A stretch of DNA of 64,000 bases from Thalassomonas haliotis (GCF_028657945.1 NZ_CP059693.1:3720001-3784000); one strand, 5' to 3'. Positions 36,867-46,645 are shown, numbered from the stretch's first letter. Notes: generated from the letters alone by a model not told the origin. A program made the numbers and translations.

Positions 36867-37082
36867 TTATCTCAATTTCGTTAAAGATAAAAACTTATTA
36901 TTACTGGTTTCCATGCAGAAATAGCCTCGGACCCCAGATCTGGTCAGGTACTTTCTGATATGCATGGCAGGAAACTGTATTTTTTGCCCTTGGGTACTAG
37001 TGACAATCAGGGAGTGGATCTGCCCCCGGTAATAGGGCAGAAACTCCTCACTGGTCATATTAATGGAAAAATAATACTTCAT
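36867..37082 (-). CDS. DUF2835 small protein
   Basis: A 71-residue basic protein: MKYYFSINMTSEEFLPYYRG at the start, then LIVTSTQGQKIQFPAMHIRKYLTRSGVRGYF. This is the DUF2835 pattern, typically found next to pepN in Alteromonadales, as here (4 bases after pepN). Predicted small mixed alpha/beta fold; no known function. Confidence 0.85.
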   Translation of the reverse strand: MKYYFSINMTSEEFLPYYRGQIHSLIVTSTQGQKIQFPAMHIRKYLTRSGVRGYFCMETSNNKFLSLTKLR

Positions 37083-37086
37083 TGTT

Positions 37087-39657
37087 CTAGTTTAATGTCG
37101 CATCCAGCTTTTCCAGCAGGTCTTTAGATAGCTGAGGTAAGGCGCGCAGGCCTTTTAGCTGCTCCAGCATCAGTTGCTGGCGCAAGAGATCGTATTCCTT
37201 GTACTGGATAAGCGGCGTGATCAAACGTGACGCTACCTGTGGATTGATTTCATTCAGCCTTTTAATTTGCTCTGCCAGAAATTGGTATCCCCGCCCGGTT
37301 TGGCAATGAAAATATTGCGGATTAGCGCTGACAAAGGCGCCGATCAGCGCCCGCGCCCGGTTCGGGTTTTTGATACAGAATAACGGATGTTCAAGCAAAG
37401 CCGCCAAACGCTCAAAAATGTCTTCGCTGTTTAAACCGGCATTGATGGTAAACCATTTATCCATCACCAAGGACGTATCATGCCATTTACTTTCAAAGGC
37501 AGACATCTGGCGGTCAAACGCCGCGAGGTTATTAACTGCCGAGGCATTCAGCGCAGCTAAAGTGTCTGTCATATTCGCAGCATTGCCTAACTGAGCCGCC
37601 ACCATAGCATCAGCCCCGGGGAGTACCGCCAGGTAGGATAAGCAGGTATTTTTCAACGCCCGGTTGCCAATGGCTTGCTGATGACTCAGATCTGTTTTTT
37701 CCCGGCAGTTTTGGTAGCAGGCCGCTAATTGCTCTTGCAGGCCCTCGGCTAAAAAAGTTTTTAAGGTTTTTAAGGCTGTCACCAAAGCAAGCGGGTCTAC
37801 CTGGTGAATTTGATCAACGACCTCGCCAAAGGCGGGTAATGTCAATTGTTCGGCGGTAAAGGCAGGATCTGAATCTTGTTGCAAAATTTTATTAAAGATG
37901 GTGTTCAAACTCGCAGGCAGTTCATAGCCCGGCTCTAAAACAAGCTTATGCAGATAGCGGCTTAAGAGTTTTTGTCCTGCGTCCCAACGGCAAAAACCGT
38001 CGCTGGCAGCCAGCATTAGCACTTCCAAAGCCAGGTCTGTTTGTTCAAAGTCCACTTTCACCGGCGCAGAAAAGTCTTCCAAAAAAGCCACCACAGGTTT
38101 TGCCTGATAATGTTCGAAGCTCCAGCTTTGCTCTGCCTCGGTGAGTTCCAGTAACTGCTGCTGGCCAATACCTGAGTCGGCATCAATAAGCTCAATTTTC
38201 ACCGGGATATGCAGACAGCGCTGCGTCTCAGACAAGTCACCTGCCTGGTTATGCTGGCTGATGGTCAAGCGGTATACATTAGTTTGGGGGTCAAAACTTT
38301 CCCGCACTTTCAGGTATGGAGTACCGCTTTGGCTGTACCAGCGCTTAAACTGATTTAAATCTGTGCCCGAGGCATCTGCCATGGCATTGACAAAGTCATC
38401 ACAGGTAACTGCCATACCATCAAAACGCTCAAAATATAATGCCATGCCTTTGGCAAAGCCTTCTGCCCCGAGCAAGGTATGGATCATGCGGATAACTTCT
38501 GAACCTTTTTCATACACGGTTAAGGTATAGAAATTATTCATTTCCATGACCTTTTCCGGCCTGATAGGATGTGCCATGGGCCCGGCATCTTCGGCAAATT
38601 GCTGTGATCTCAGTATCCTGACGTTTTGAATACGGCTCACGGTTTTCGAATTCATATCTCCGCTGAACTGCTGATCGCGAAATACCGTCAAACCTTCTTT
38701 TAAACTCAACTGAAACCAGTCACGGCAAGTCACGCGGTTACCGGTCCAATTATGAAAATATTCATGGGCGATCACGGCTTCAATATTATAATAATCGACG
38801 TCAGTGGCACTTTCTGTATCCGCCAGCACATATTTGCTGTTAAAAACATTCAAGCCCTTGTTCTCCATCGCCCCCATATTGAAGAAATCGACCGCAACTA
38901 TCATGTAGATATCTAAATCATACGCCAGAGAAAAAGTTTCCTCGTCCCAGGCCATAGCGTGTTTTAACGAGGCCATGGCATGCTCGGCTTTTGCCAGGTT
39001 GCCTTTATCGACAAAAATTTCCAGCACCACTTCCCTGTTTTCTGAAGTCACATAGCTGTCTTGCAGCAGATCAAAATCACCGGCAACCAGGGCAAATAAA
39101 TAACAGGGTTTGGGAAAGGGATCATGCCACTGGACAAAGTGCTTGCCGTTATCTAACTCCCCCGAAGCAATCTTATTGCCGTTTGAAAGCAGATAAGGAT
39201 ATTTTCCTTTATCGGCGATGACCTTGCTGGTAAAAACGGCCATGACATCCGGACGGTCGAGATAATAGGTAATTCGCCTGAAACCTTCAGCTTCACACTG
39301 GCTACAAAAGGCGTCACCGGACTTAAAAAGCCCTTCCAGGGCGGTATTATCCCGGGGGTTTATTTCCGTGATAATAGTTAAGACGAATTCATCGCTCTGT
39401 ACGGGAATTTCCAAACCGGTATCCGATAAATAATAATCATTGGCTGATAACAGACGGTCATCTACTTTTACCGACAGCAAGATCAGGTGCTCGCCATCAA
39501 GGATAAGTGGCTTGTTGCCACTGCCTTGTCGTTTTACCGACATAACACTGGTCACTTTAGTGGCGGTATCATCTAATTCAAAGGTTAAATCGATAGTAGC
39601 AATAGTAAATGCTGATACTTGATAATCTGCCAGATAGCGCGGGGTAAATTCACTCAT
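37087..39657 (-). CDS. pepN: Aminopeptidase N (M1 family)
   Basis: Cytoplasmic zinc aminopeptidase with broad specificity, 856 residues. The exopeptidase motif GAMENKGLNVF and the zinc motif HEYFHNWTGNRVT followed by LKEGLT (third ligand Glu) are present, about residues 260-320. A C-terminal helical domain follows, as in E. coli PepN (870 residues). It begins MSEFTPRYLADYQVSAFTI, typical of the family. Followed at once by DUF2835. Confidence 0.97.
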   Translation of the reverse strand: MSEFTPRYLADYQVSAFTIATIDLTFELDDTATKVTSVMSVKRQGSGNKPLILDGEHLILLSVKVDDRLLSANDYYLSDTGLEIPVQSDEFVLTIITEINPRDNTALEGLFKSGDAFCSQCEAEGFRRITYYLDRPDVMAVFTSKVIADKGKYPYLLSNGNKIASGELDNGKHFVQWHDPFPKPCYLFALVAGDFDLLQDSYVTSENREVVLEIFVDKGNLAKAEHAMASLKHAMAWDEETFSLAYDLDIYMIVAVDFFNMGAMENKGLNVFNSKYVLADTESATDVDYYNIEAVIAHEYFHNWTGNRVTCRDWFQLSLKEGLTVFRDQQFSGDMNSKTVSRIQNVRILRSQQFAEDAGPMAHPIRPEKVMEMNNFYTLTVYEKGSEVIRMIHTLLGAEGFAKGMALYFERFDGMAVTCDDFVNAMADASGTDLNQFKRWYSQSGTPYLKVRESFDPQTNVYRLTISQHNQAGDLSETQRCLHIPVKIELIDADSGIGQQQLLELTEAEQSWSFEHYQAKPVVAFLEDFSAPVKVDFEQTDLALEVLMLAASDGFCRWDAGQKLLSRYLHKLVLEPGYELPASLNTIFNKILQQDSDPAFTAEQLTLPAFGEVVDQIHQVDPLALVTALKTLKTFLAEGLQEQLAACYQNCREKTDLSHQQAIGNRALKNTCLSYLAVLPGADAMVAAQLGNAANMTDTLAALNASAVNNLAAFDRQMSAFESKWHDTSLVMDKWFTINAGLNSEDIFERLAALLEHPLFCIKNPNRARALIGAFVSANPQYFHCQTGRGYQFLAEQIKRLNEINPQVASRLITPLIQYKEYDLLRQQLMLEQLKGLRALPQLSKDLLEKLDATLN

Positions 39658-39731
39658 AAATAGGTCCCTGAAAATGGCCAGTCAGTTGGCCTTGATGAAT
39701 ATTATTTTATAAATAAACAGGCTGAAAAACA

Positions 39732-39756
39732 AAAAACCTGCATAACACAGGTTTTT
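39732..39756 (-). terminator. Terminator downstream of nhaC
   Basis: Stem AAAAACCTG/CAGGTTTTT (39732-39740 with 39748-39756) with T-tails on both strands; it ends the minus-strand nhaC-like gene and lies just upstream of the pepN promoter region. Confidence 0.82.
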
Positions 39757-39779
39757 GAATAAATATTTACTTTAAAAAC

Positions 39780-41231
39780 CTAGCCGCCTTTGACTAATTT
39801 TTTTATCTTAAAACCGACCATACCGTAAAAAATCGCCAACATAGGATTGATCAGGTTAAAGAAGCAATAGAACATATATTCCAGTGGATTTACCATAAGC
39901 ACACTGGACATATAGGCGCCACAGGTATTCCAGGGAATAAGCGGCGAGGTAATAGTGCCTGAGTCTTCCAAAGTACGGCTTAATACCACGGGATCGAGTC
40001 CCCGGCGCTGATATTCTTCTTTATACATGCGTCCGGGCATCACAATCGCCATATATTGATCTGCGGTGATCAGGTTAGTGCCGATACAGGTAGCAACTGT
40101 GCTGGCAATCAAACTACCGGTTGATTTGGCGGCAGCAAGAATAGACTCCACCAGCTTACGCAACATGCCTAAATGTTCAAGCACGGCGCCAAAACTTAGC
40201 GCACACATGATCAGCCAAATGGTCGTTAACATACTTGACATACCGCCGCCGCTTAGCAGCTTATTAAGCTCGGCATCGCCGGTTTCTATCGCCACACCGT
40301 CGAAAAAGGCAGTCCATACCACCATTAAATTACCGGCAAACGCCTCACTGCCCTCACTGGCCAGGCGCATGATCAATTCTTGCTGGAATAAAACCGCCCA
40401 TACCCCCCCCATCAGGGCACCTATAGATACCGCAGGAAAAGCCGGTACTTTTTTAATGGCCATAGCTAACAGCACGACCAGGGGAATAAGGTTAAAAATA
40501 CTGAGGTTAAACTGCTGCGCCAACTGGGTATTCATAACATCTATGGCGTTGGTATCGGCGCTGGAGGTTTCAGAAAAACCCAGCACCAGGAATATCACGA
40601 TTGCCGTAGAGATCGAAGGTATAGTGGTCCATAACATATAGCGGATATGAGCAAATAACTCGCTGCCGGCAACGGCCGGTGCCAGGTTAGTGGTTTCTGA
40701 CAGCGGAGAAACTTTATCGCCAAAATAGGCTCCCGAAATAACGGCGCCGGCGGTGATGGCCGGCGATAATCCCAAGCCCTGAGCGATGCCGAGCAGGGCC
40801 ACACCTATGGTAGCTGCCGTCGTCCAGGAACTGCCGATACTCATGGCCACGATACCACAAATAATACAGGCGGCAGCATAAAACCAGCTGGGATCTAAAA
40901 TTTTCAAACCGTAGTAGATCATGGTTGGCACTGTGCCGGATAACAACCAGGTACCTATGAGTGCTCCTACGGAAAGTAGAATCAGCACGGCCCCTAAGGA
41001 TAGTGAAATACCGTTCACTACGGCTTTTTCCATTTCACGCCAGCTATGGCCATTTTTTAACCCTATTACCATTGCCAGCCCCATACTGATCAATAAGGCA
41101 ATCTGGTTAGGACCATAAGATGAATTATCACCAAAGTAACCAACGGCAGTGGCTAACATGGCCACCAGGGCTAATACCGGGATAAAGGTATCGACCATAC
41201 TGGGAGATTTTATCAAAGGAGTGTCTGTCAT
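39780..41231 (-). CDS. nhaC: NhaC-family Na+/H+ antiporter
   Basis: A 483-residue polytopic membrane protein with about 12 helices, exchanging sodium for protons; useful in a marine host. NhaC marks: SIGSSWTTAATIGVALLGIA, GAVISGAYFGDKVSPLSETTNLAP and the late VLSRTLEDSGTITSPLIPWNTCGAYMSSVL. The start MTDTPLIKSPSMVDTF is consistent with the family. It is monocistronic, with a terminator after it. The exact ion preference cannot be read from sequence (other NhaC relatives exchange malate/lactate). Confidence 0.92.
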   Translation of the reverse strand: MTDTPLIKSPSMVDTFIPVLALVAMLATAVGYFGDNSSYGPNQIALLISMGLAMVIGLKNGHSWREMEKAVVNGISLSLGAVLILLSVGALIGTWLLSGTVPTMIYYGLKILDPSWFYAAACIICGIVAMSIGSSWTTAATIGVALLGIAQGLGLSPAITAGAVISGAYFGDKVSPLSETTNLAPAVAGSELFAHIRYMLWTTIPSISTAIVIFLVLGFSETSSADTNAIDVMNTQLAQQFNLSIFNLIPLVVLLAMAIKKVPAFPAVSIGALMGGVWAVLFQQELIMRLASEGSEAFAGNLMVVWTAFFDGVAIETGDAELNKLLSGGGMSSMLTTIWLIMCALSFGAVLEHLGMLRKLVESILAAAKSTGSLIASTVATCIGTNLITADQYMAIVMPGRMYKEEYQRRGLDPVVLSRTLEDSGTITSPLIPWNTCGAYMSSVLMVNPLEYMFYCFFNLINPMLAIFYGMVGFKIKKLVKGG

Positions 41232-41273
41232 GGTTATATTGAAACCTTCTTATACTTAATTATTATTGAAGTC

Positions 41274-41333
41274 ATACCAAGGGGACATAAAGAAACACTC
41301 ATTACGTGAGAGTTTTCCAGTTTCCCTTGGTAT
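41274..41333. repeat. 60-base inverted-repeat element between nhaC and prc
   Basis: ATACCAAGGG (41274-41283) pairs perfectly with CCCTTGGTAT (41324-41333); inside, ACTC/GAGT segments allow further pairing. It resembles the short palindromic elements common in marine gammaproteobacterial intergenic regions. The transcriptional role, if any, is unknown. Confidence 0.5.
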
Positions 41334-41488
41334 CAAAGCCTGCTTAACATGCCTAGTCTCTGTAAAGAGTGCAAGTGCTTTCTTTATTATTTATTTCACA
41401 GCTCAAGTGGTTAATACAGGGGGTGATAAATAACTATTCTATTTTTTTGGATATTTCTTTTAGCGCAGATAAATAGTGCAGATAAACA

Positions 41489-41512
41489 AAAGCCGCCATG
41501 GTCGGCGGCTTT
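41489..41512 (-). terminator. Terminator of the msrC-proQ-prc unit
   Basis: Stem AAAGCCGCC/GGCGGCTTT (41489-41497 with 41504-41512), 6-base loop, located just beyond the prc stop. The minus-strand tail reads TGTTTATC. Confidence 0.8.
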
Positions 41513-41529
41513 ATCCACTGTAACGCCCG

Positions 41530-43563
41530 TTATTTTTTAGCGACTTTTCCTAAAGAAACCAGATCAAACGTGATTTTGGCGGTTTCATCTAAAAAGGGAT
41601 CCAACTCATCAAGTTCATCCGGCAAATCATCCAAAGACTTCACTTTTTCCATCTTCATTGCCACCAGCCTTTCATTGGTGCGGGCCAGTTGTTTCACCTT
41701 GCGCTCTTCCCTTTTCGCTTTACGTTCGGCCAGGTTTAAAGAGATGGTTTTATCATCTTTTTCTGCCTGATAGACCGTAATATCGTCTAACAAATAGTTA
41801 AACTCTTTATTGGTTTTAATCCGCTCTTTATGCAGGGAATTTAAGTAAGTCAAATCTGAGCTGATGTCATTAAGCTTAGTATACTTGGCCTGGGCAATTT
41901 GATCCCAGGGCAATGCATTTTCTTCCCGGCTTTCCCCCCAGTCCTCAGGATCAACGGCGGATGGATATTCAATATCAGGCAATACTCCACGATGCTGGGT
42001 GCTGCCGCCATTTATGCGATAAAACTTGGCAATAGTAAACTGGATACTGCCAAAAGGTTTTTCATAAAGATCATAAACCCGGCCCAATCCTCTGTGTTGC
42101 TGAACGGTACCTTTACCAAAGGTATGCTCGCCAACAATGACACCGCGGCTGTAATCCTGAATTGCTGCAGAAAATATTTCCGAGGCAGATGCGCTGTAAC
42201 GGTCCACCATTACGGTTAACGGCCCCTCATAATAACTATAACCGTCTTTATCGCTGTTTACCGATACCCGGTTGGCGCCGTCCCTTACCTGAACGACAGG
42301 GCCTTTATCGATAAAAAGACCGGTAAGCAAAGTCGCTTCGGTTAATGAACCACCGCCATTACCGCGCAGGTCGACAATAATACCTTCAACCTGCTGGGAT
42401 TTTAATGACTCCAGCTCTTTTTTAACATCGCGGGAAAGATTATTGTAAAAACTCGGAATAGTGATCACCCCCAGTTTTTTACTGTTAACATCGCCGGCTT
42501 TTTCATAATAAACTTCAGACTTGGCTGCCCTGTCTTCAAGTTTAATGGTATCGCGGATAATAGAAACGACTTTGGTACTGGCATCGTCATCAGACTCACC
42601 GGGCAATACCTGCAAGCGCACTTTACTGCCTTTAGGTCCCTTGATCAATTCCACCACATCATCAAGTCGCCAGCCGATAACATCGACAAACTCTTTATTA
42701 TCCTGGGAAACACCAACGATACGGTCTTTTGGCTTTAATTCATTGGATTTATCGGCAGGACCGCCGGAGACAACACTTTGTATCACGGTATAGTCTTCTT
42801 CTGCTCTAAGCACCGCCCCTATGCCCTCAAGGGATAAGTTCATTTCCATCTGGAAACGTTCGGCATTACGGGGAGAAAGATAAGAAGTATGGGGTTCAAC
42901 TACACGGGCAAAGCTGTTCATTACGATCTGAAAAACATCTTCACTTTCGCTTTGCTTCAAGCGCTTAATGGCGTAGTTGTATCGTTTAGTTAAAATTTCC
43001 TGAATTTTTGGCCATTCCTTACCCGCTAAAGTCAAATTAAGGGCATCGTATTTGACTTTTAACCGCCACAGCTCGTTTAATTCGGCTTCAGAAACCGCCC
43101 AGGCCGCCTCTTCCCGGTCAAAGTTATAAACTTCATCCTTGGTAAAATCAAACGGCTTTTCCAGTTGGGTGAGTGCATATTGATAACGCTCTAACCGACG
43201 CTGCATATTAAGGTTATAAATATCGTAGGCAACATTAAGTTGCCCGCGTGTGATCATAGTATCAAAATCATGCCGGTTCTTTTCAAAGGCGGCAATATCT
43301 GAGGCTATAAAAACATTACGGGCATAATCAAGTTGTTTGATATAACGATCAAAAATTTGCTCAGATAAAGTATCGTTTATTTCAACAGGTTTATAATGAG
43401 CACGCGTAAATTGCGCCGTTATTCGCTTGGTAGCGGTTGCATGTTGACTTTCTGGTGCGAGAACGGGAAGTGAGTCAGCCAGGTTCTTGCTATCAAAAGC
43501 AAATAAATGCATGCTTGTTAATGACAAGGATACGGCAAGTGCGATACGACAAAATTTTTGCAT
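41530..43563 (-). CDS. prc: Carboxy-terminal processing (tail-specific) protease
   Basis: Periplasmic S41 serine protease, 677 residues, trimming envelope proteins and degrading tagged ones; in E. coli it acts with NlpI on MepS and FtsI. Signal peptide MQKFCRIALAVSLSLTSMHLFA. A PDZ domain sits around residues 240-320 (VVSGGPADKSNELKPKDRIVG). The catalytic dyad is in DRYSASASEIFSAA (Ser) and GEHTFGKGTVQQ (Lys). A C-terminal DUF3340-like helical region ends in highly charged segments. It follows proQ, the same order as in E. coli. Confidence 0.96.
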   Translation of the reverse strand: MQKFCRIALAVSLSLTSMHLFAFDSKNLADSLPVLAPESQHATATKRITAQFTRAHYKPVEINDTLSEQIFDRYIKQLDYARNVFIASDIAAFEKNRHDFDTMITRGQLNVAYDIYNLNMQRRLERYQYALTQLEKPFDFTKDEVYNFDREEAAWAVSEAELNELWRLKVKYDALNLTLAGKEWPKIQEILTKRYNYAIKRLKQSESEDVFQIVMNSFARVVEPHTSYLSPRNAERFQMEMNLSLEGIGAVLRAEEDYTVIQSVVSGGPADKSNELKPKDRIVGVSQDNKEFVDVIGWRLDDVVELIKGPKGSKVRLQVLPGESDDDASTKVVSIIRDTIKLEDRAAKSEVYYEKAGDVNSKKLGVITIPSFYNNLSRDVKKELESLKSQQVEGIIVDLRGNGGGSLTEATLLTGLFIDKGPVVQVRDGANRVSVNSDKDGYSYYEGPLTVMVDRYSASASEIFSAAIQDYSRGVIVGEHTFGKGTVQQHRGLGRVYDLYEKPFGSIQFTIAKFYRINGGSTQHRGVLPDIEYPSAVDPEDWGESREENALPWDQIAQAKYTKLNDISSDLTYLNSLHKERIKTNKEFNYLLDDITVYQAEKDDKTISLNLAERKAKREERKVKQLARTNERLVAMKMEKVKSLDDLPDELDELDPFLDETAKITFDLVSLGKVAKK

Positions 43564-43578
43564 GCCTGTTACTCCATA

Positions 43579-44223
43579 TTATTCAGAATATATATTTTGG
43601 ATTTGTGTTTTAACGACCATTCCTGAACCGAGTTGTACACTGATGTCATTACCGGCAATTTCGGTGATTGTCGCATCCATCGGCGCATTGCCTAATTGCA
43701 CTTTTACATTCTTACCTACACTAATAGTAGCCGATTCTACCGGTTTCAGCGTAACCTTTTCTTTTTTTACCGGTTCACGTTTGCTCGCTTTCACCGCTTT
43801 AAATTTAGCCTTGTGCTTTTCAGAGGCAGACTCTTTCGCAGCAGGCTTATTTCCTTTATAAGGTTTTTTACCTTCTTTGTCTTTACGGTTTTTGTTACCA
43901 AATTTTTCCTGACTTTCCTTTAAAGTTTTACTGGCATAATCAGCCTGGGCCTGATCGATTTCTTCAGCATTGTTACCTTCCAAATCAATACGGAAGCTAC
44001 CTTTTTTAATTGACTTGAGATAACGCCAGCTGCTGGTGTAATGCCGAAGCGCCTGGCGAAGACGGGTTTTACTGACAGTTTCATCATCAGCCAGCTTTTG
44101 CGCCAATTCCTGAAAAATACCAATTTTTAATGGTTTCGCTGCCCCTTCTACAGAAAAACATGCGGGAAATTTTTCTGCTAAATAGGCAATTAATTCTTTA
44201 CTGCTAGTACGTTTAGTTTCCAT
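43579..44223 (-). CDS. proQ: RNA chaperone ProQ
   Basis: A 214-residue RNA-binding protein of the FinO/ProQ family. The N-terminal FinO domain covers about 1-115 (KELIAYLAEKFPACF, KPLKIGIFQELAQKL, LRQALRHYTSSWRYLKSI), followed by a Lys-rich linker and a C-terminal Tudor/KOW-like domain (VKVQLGNAPMDATITEIAGNDISVQLGSG). It binds structured RNAs and 3' ends and in enterobacteria affects prc and proP expression. Sits between the 93-residue hypothetical gene and prc. Confidence 0.96.
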   Translation of the reverse strand: METKRTSSKELIAYLAEKFPACFSVEGAAKPLKIGIFQELAQKLADDETVSKTRLRQALRHYTSSWRYLKSIKKGSFRIDLEGNNAEEIDQAQADYASKTLKESQEKFGNKNRKDKEGKKPYKGNKPAAKESASEKHKAKFKAVKASKREPVKKEKVTLKPVESATISVGKNVKVQLGNAPMDATITEIAGNDISVQLGSGMVVKTQIQNIYSE

Positions 44224-44250
44224 AAATACAATTTAACTCAAAATAAAATT

Positions 44251-44532
44251 TTAATCCTGAAGATACTGATCCCGGTTTTCCAAAACATGTTGGCACCAGT
44301 CATAAATATCATCCGTTTCTAAATCGGGCAATTCTTCCTGCCCGATCCAAGTATCCCATACCCGCTCCAACAGCTGAGTAAGTACAATAGGCTCTATATC
44401 TTCTTCGGCACATGCATAAAGGGTATGATAAATTTCATTTAACCTTTCTGCTACCTGCTCTTCATTCCCTTCCCAGTCTCCGACAACCGCTTCCGAGACC
44501 AAAAAATCATGAATGACAACAAATTCTTTCAT
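44251..44532 (-). CDS. Conserved small acidic protein between msrC and proQ
   Basis: 93 residues, strongly acidic, MKEFVVIHDFLVSEAVVGDW at the start and WDTWIGQEELPDLETDDIYDW in the middle. No membrane helix. Two bases separate it from msrC and 27 from proQ, so it is in the same operon. I do not recognise a named family; the tight spacing and normal composition support a real gene. Confidence 0.75.
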   Translation of the reverse strand: MKEFVVIHDFLVSEAVVGDWEGNEEQVAERLNEIYHTLYACAEEDIEPIVLTQLLERVWDTWIGQEELPDLETDDIYDWCQHVLENRDQYLQD

Positions 44533-44534
44533 CG

Positions 44535-44993
44535 CTATACCAGACTCGATTCAAATGTATGCACCAAGGCTTGTAAGCCTGATTCATCGTCAGCATCAAA
44601 ACGTTCAAACCGGGTACTGTCAATATCTAACACAGCAACCACTTTACCTTCTTTCCTCACCGGCAGTACTATTTCAGCATTGCTGGCGGCATCGCAGGCA
44701 ATATGACCTGAAAATTGGTGAACATCGGCAATACGCTGAACCTCTCCGGTTTTAGCCGCAGTACCACAAACACCTGCTCCTATGGGTATTCTAATACAAG
44801 CGACCTTGCCTTGGAATGGTCCCAACACTAATTCTTCATCGAAACAACGATAAAAACCGACCCAATTTACCTCATCCAGGGCATCAAACAATAAAGCAGA
44901 GATATTGGCCATATTCGCAATGCTGTCGGTTTCTCCGGCAATAATGGCACTTACTTGCGCGTTGAGCGTTTGGTAAAAGTCAGCTTTATTCAT
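44535..44993 (-). CDS. msrC: Free methionine-(R)-sulfoxide reductase (GAF domain)
   Basis: Reduces free Met-R-sulfoxide; one GAF domain, 152 residues. The three conserved cysteines are visible in VACIRIPIGAGVCGTA (two) and HIACDAASNAEIVLP (third, resolving or catalytic). WVGFYR and VLDIDS are further family marks. E. coli yebR (msrC) also precedes proQ. First gene of msrC-hypothetical-proQ-prc. Confidence 0.95.
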   Translation of the reverse strand: MNKADFYQTLNAQVSAIIAGETDSIANMANISALLFDALDEVNWVGFYRCFDEELVLGPFQGKVACIRIPIGAGVCGTAAKTGEVQRIADVHQFSGHIACDAASNAEIVLPVRKEGKVVAVLDIDSTRFERFDADDESGLQALVHTFESSLV

Positions 44994-45082
44994 CTATAAA
45001 AACCCATCGGAGTCAAAAAGCGCATAACATACCCTGTTCATGCCATAAATTAAAGCATTATCCGGCACGAGAACAGAATAAA

Positions 45083-45856
45083 TTAAGGAATAATTCTAAA
45101 AGAGATAATAACCCGTGCCCTGATCTCCTGCCCGTAGTGATCGAAAGCGGCCATTTCTTTTGATAGATTACGCCCCTGCTCGCACGTACTGTCAGTTAGC
45201 GTTACTTCCTTGAGGGAAAACAAACTTCCCAGTTTAGTGCCGGTTTGCCGGGCCAGCTGCCCGGCCTTGGCTTTGGCATTTATCACGGCTTTGTCCAAAG
45301 CTTGCTGATAATACTCTTGATATTCGTCGGGGCTTACAGGGGCTGGAAGAATATGCTTTATACCCAGGCTCAAAACTCTTTGCAAAAACTGCTGATAAAG
45401 GGCGCGCTCAGAAAAGTCTATGTCAAGCTGCCTGGATAATTCAAACTTCTCAAATTCACTGTTCTTGCTGCCCGCATTCGCAGATAAAAAAACCTGGGCA
45501 TCTTTTCCCTGAGATAAAGTATATGGTACTTCAAGTGCCTGGACCTGCACCGCATCTTCTTTATATACCGGCCGAATGTTAACCTGCTGCCATTGAAGAC
45601 TATCAGCTGTTATCTCTAAAGCGGCTGCGATTTGCTTTATTTGTTTGCTCTGTTGCTCAATAAGCATTTTTGCTTTACTGATATGACGGCTTTCCTCTTT
45701 AAGCGTCAGGCTCACTTTCATCCGGTCCGGACTTGGGGTTATGACACCATCACCAATAACCTCAATAATATTTTCTCTTTGCAGCTCACGCTTGTGCTCT
45801 TCGGCCCAGGAGGGAAAAAATAGCAAACAGCAGGCTGACCATATCAGAAATCTCAT
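45083..45856 (-). CDS. SIMPL-domain periplasmic protein
   Basis: A 257-residue protein starting MRFLIWSACCLLFFPSWA, a signal peptide; the start overlaps the upstream gene's stop by one base (TAATG). The SIMPL/DUF541 domain runs from IIEVIGDGVITPSPDRMKVSLTL through ALDKAVINAKAKAGQLARQTG to VIISFRIIP. Family members form periplasmic or outer-surface oligomers; a few are linked to oxidative stress. The role here is unknown. Translationally coupled to the DUF2057 gene. Confidence 0.88.
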   Translation of the reverse strand: MRFLIWSACCLLFFPSWAEEHKRELQRENIIEVIGDGVITPSPDRMKVSLTLKEESRHISKAKMLIEQQSKQIKQIAAALEITADSLQWQQVNIRPVYKEDAVQVQALEVPYTLSQGKDAQVFLSANAGSKNSEFEKFELSRQLDIDFSERALYQQFLQRVLSLGIKHILPAPVSPDEYQEYYQQALDKAVINAKAKAGQLARQTGTKLGSLFSLKEVTLTDSTCEQGRNLSKEMAAFDHYGQEIRARVIISFRIIP

Positions 45857-46464
45857 TACCTTGCTTCTTCCCCATCTGCTACTGAGTCCTTTTGCTCCTC
45901 TAACAGCAAATAGTGCATAAATTGTCTTTTTTGCTTTTCGCCGGCAAGCTGCCACCAATACTTAAGCTGAATCAAAGCATTTTCATCCTGCCCGGGTGCC
46001 GGCTTTACCGGATCTGTGACGCGAGGTTTAAGTAGCGGGTGATTAGTCATAAGCCCGGCTTTGTATTTCATTAAATCCTGAATAAAGGCCGGATGCTCAC
46101 GGTTTGCCCCATCAAGGAGAGTAACATTAAATTTATTGGCAAAGTTCCGGGCCTGCTCTTCATCTGCGATCTTGGGCAGCTTAAGAATAAGTTCATCCTG
46201 TTCGCCGGCAGTAAAAATTACCACATATGGCTCAGAGGTTATCTTGGTATGGTCATCATCTTCATAATTTTCAAAAATATCTTTATATTCCAACACCAGC
46301 AGCTGCTGGCCCTGCGTTAGCGGGATACTGGTATCAGAGGCAAAAAAAGCATCTTGGTATGGTTGGCCATTAATGCTGACAACTGTGATTTCTTTGGGTA
46401 GCTGTAAATTACCGGCAAAAACGCTTCCTGAAAAAAACAATAAAAATAAAAAACTTAGGCGCAA
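45856..46464 (-). CDS. DUF2057 periplasmic protein (YccT/CsgI-like)
   Basis: 202 residues with signal peptide MRLSFLFLLFFSGSVFA. DUF2057 features: LQLPKEITVVSINGQPY, LTQGQQLLVLEYKDIFENYEDDDH, EPYVVIFTAG and a C-terminal half with KYWWQLAGEKQKRQFMHYLL. The E. coli relative YccT (CsgI) inhibits curli assembly; no curli genes are seen here. It is the first gene of the pair with the SIMPL protein. Confidence 0.85.
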   Translation of the reverse strand: MRLSFLFLLFFSGSVFAGNLQLPKEITVVSINGQPYQDAFFASDTSIPLTQGQQLLVLEYKDIFENYEDDDHTKITSEPYVVIFTAGEQDELILKLPKIADEEQARNFANKFNVTLLDGANREHPAFIQDLMKYKAGLMTNHPLLKPRVTDPVKPAPGQDENALIQLKYWWQLAGEKQKRQFMHYLLLEEQKDSVADGEEAR

Positions 46465-46645
46465 AACAATTTCCCTGATTGCTCAAAAAACAGATAGTTA
46501 TTGTGTTATAAACCTTTCACAATAAACTGTAAACCTATTCCCGCCCGCTAAGAAGAATATTTTCCCCTTCACAGGAAAGGCTAGGTACTTGCTCTCGGAA
46601 CGCTCGGTTACACTTTTACTGAAACTTGTCGCGCAAACTTATCGG

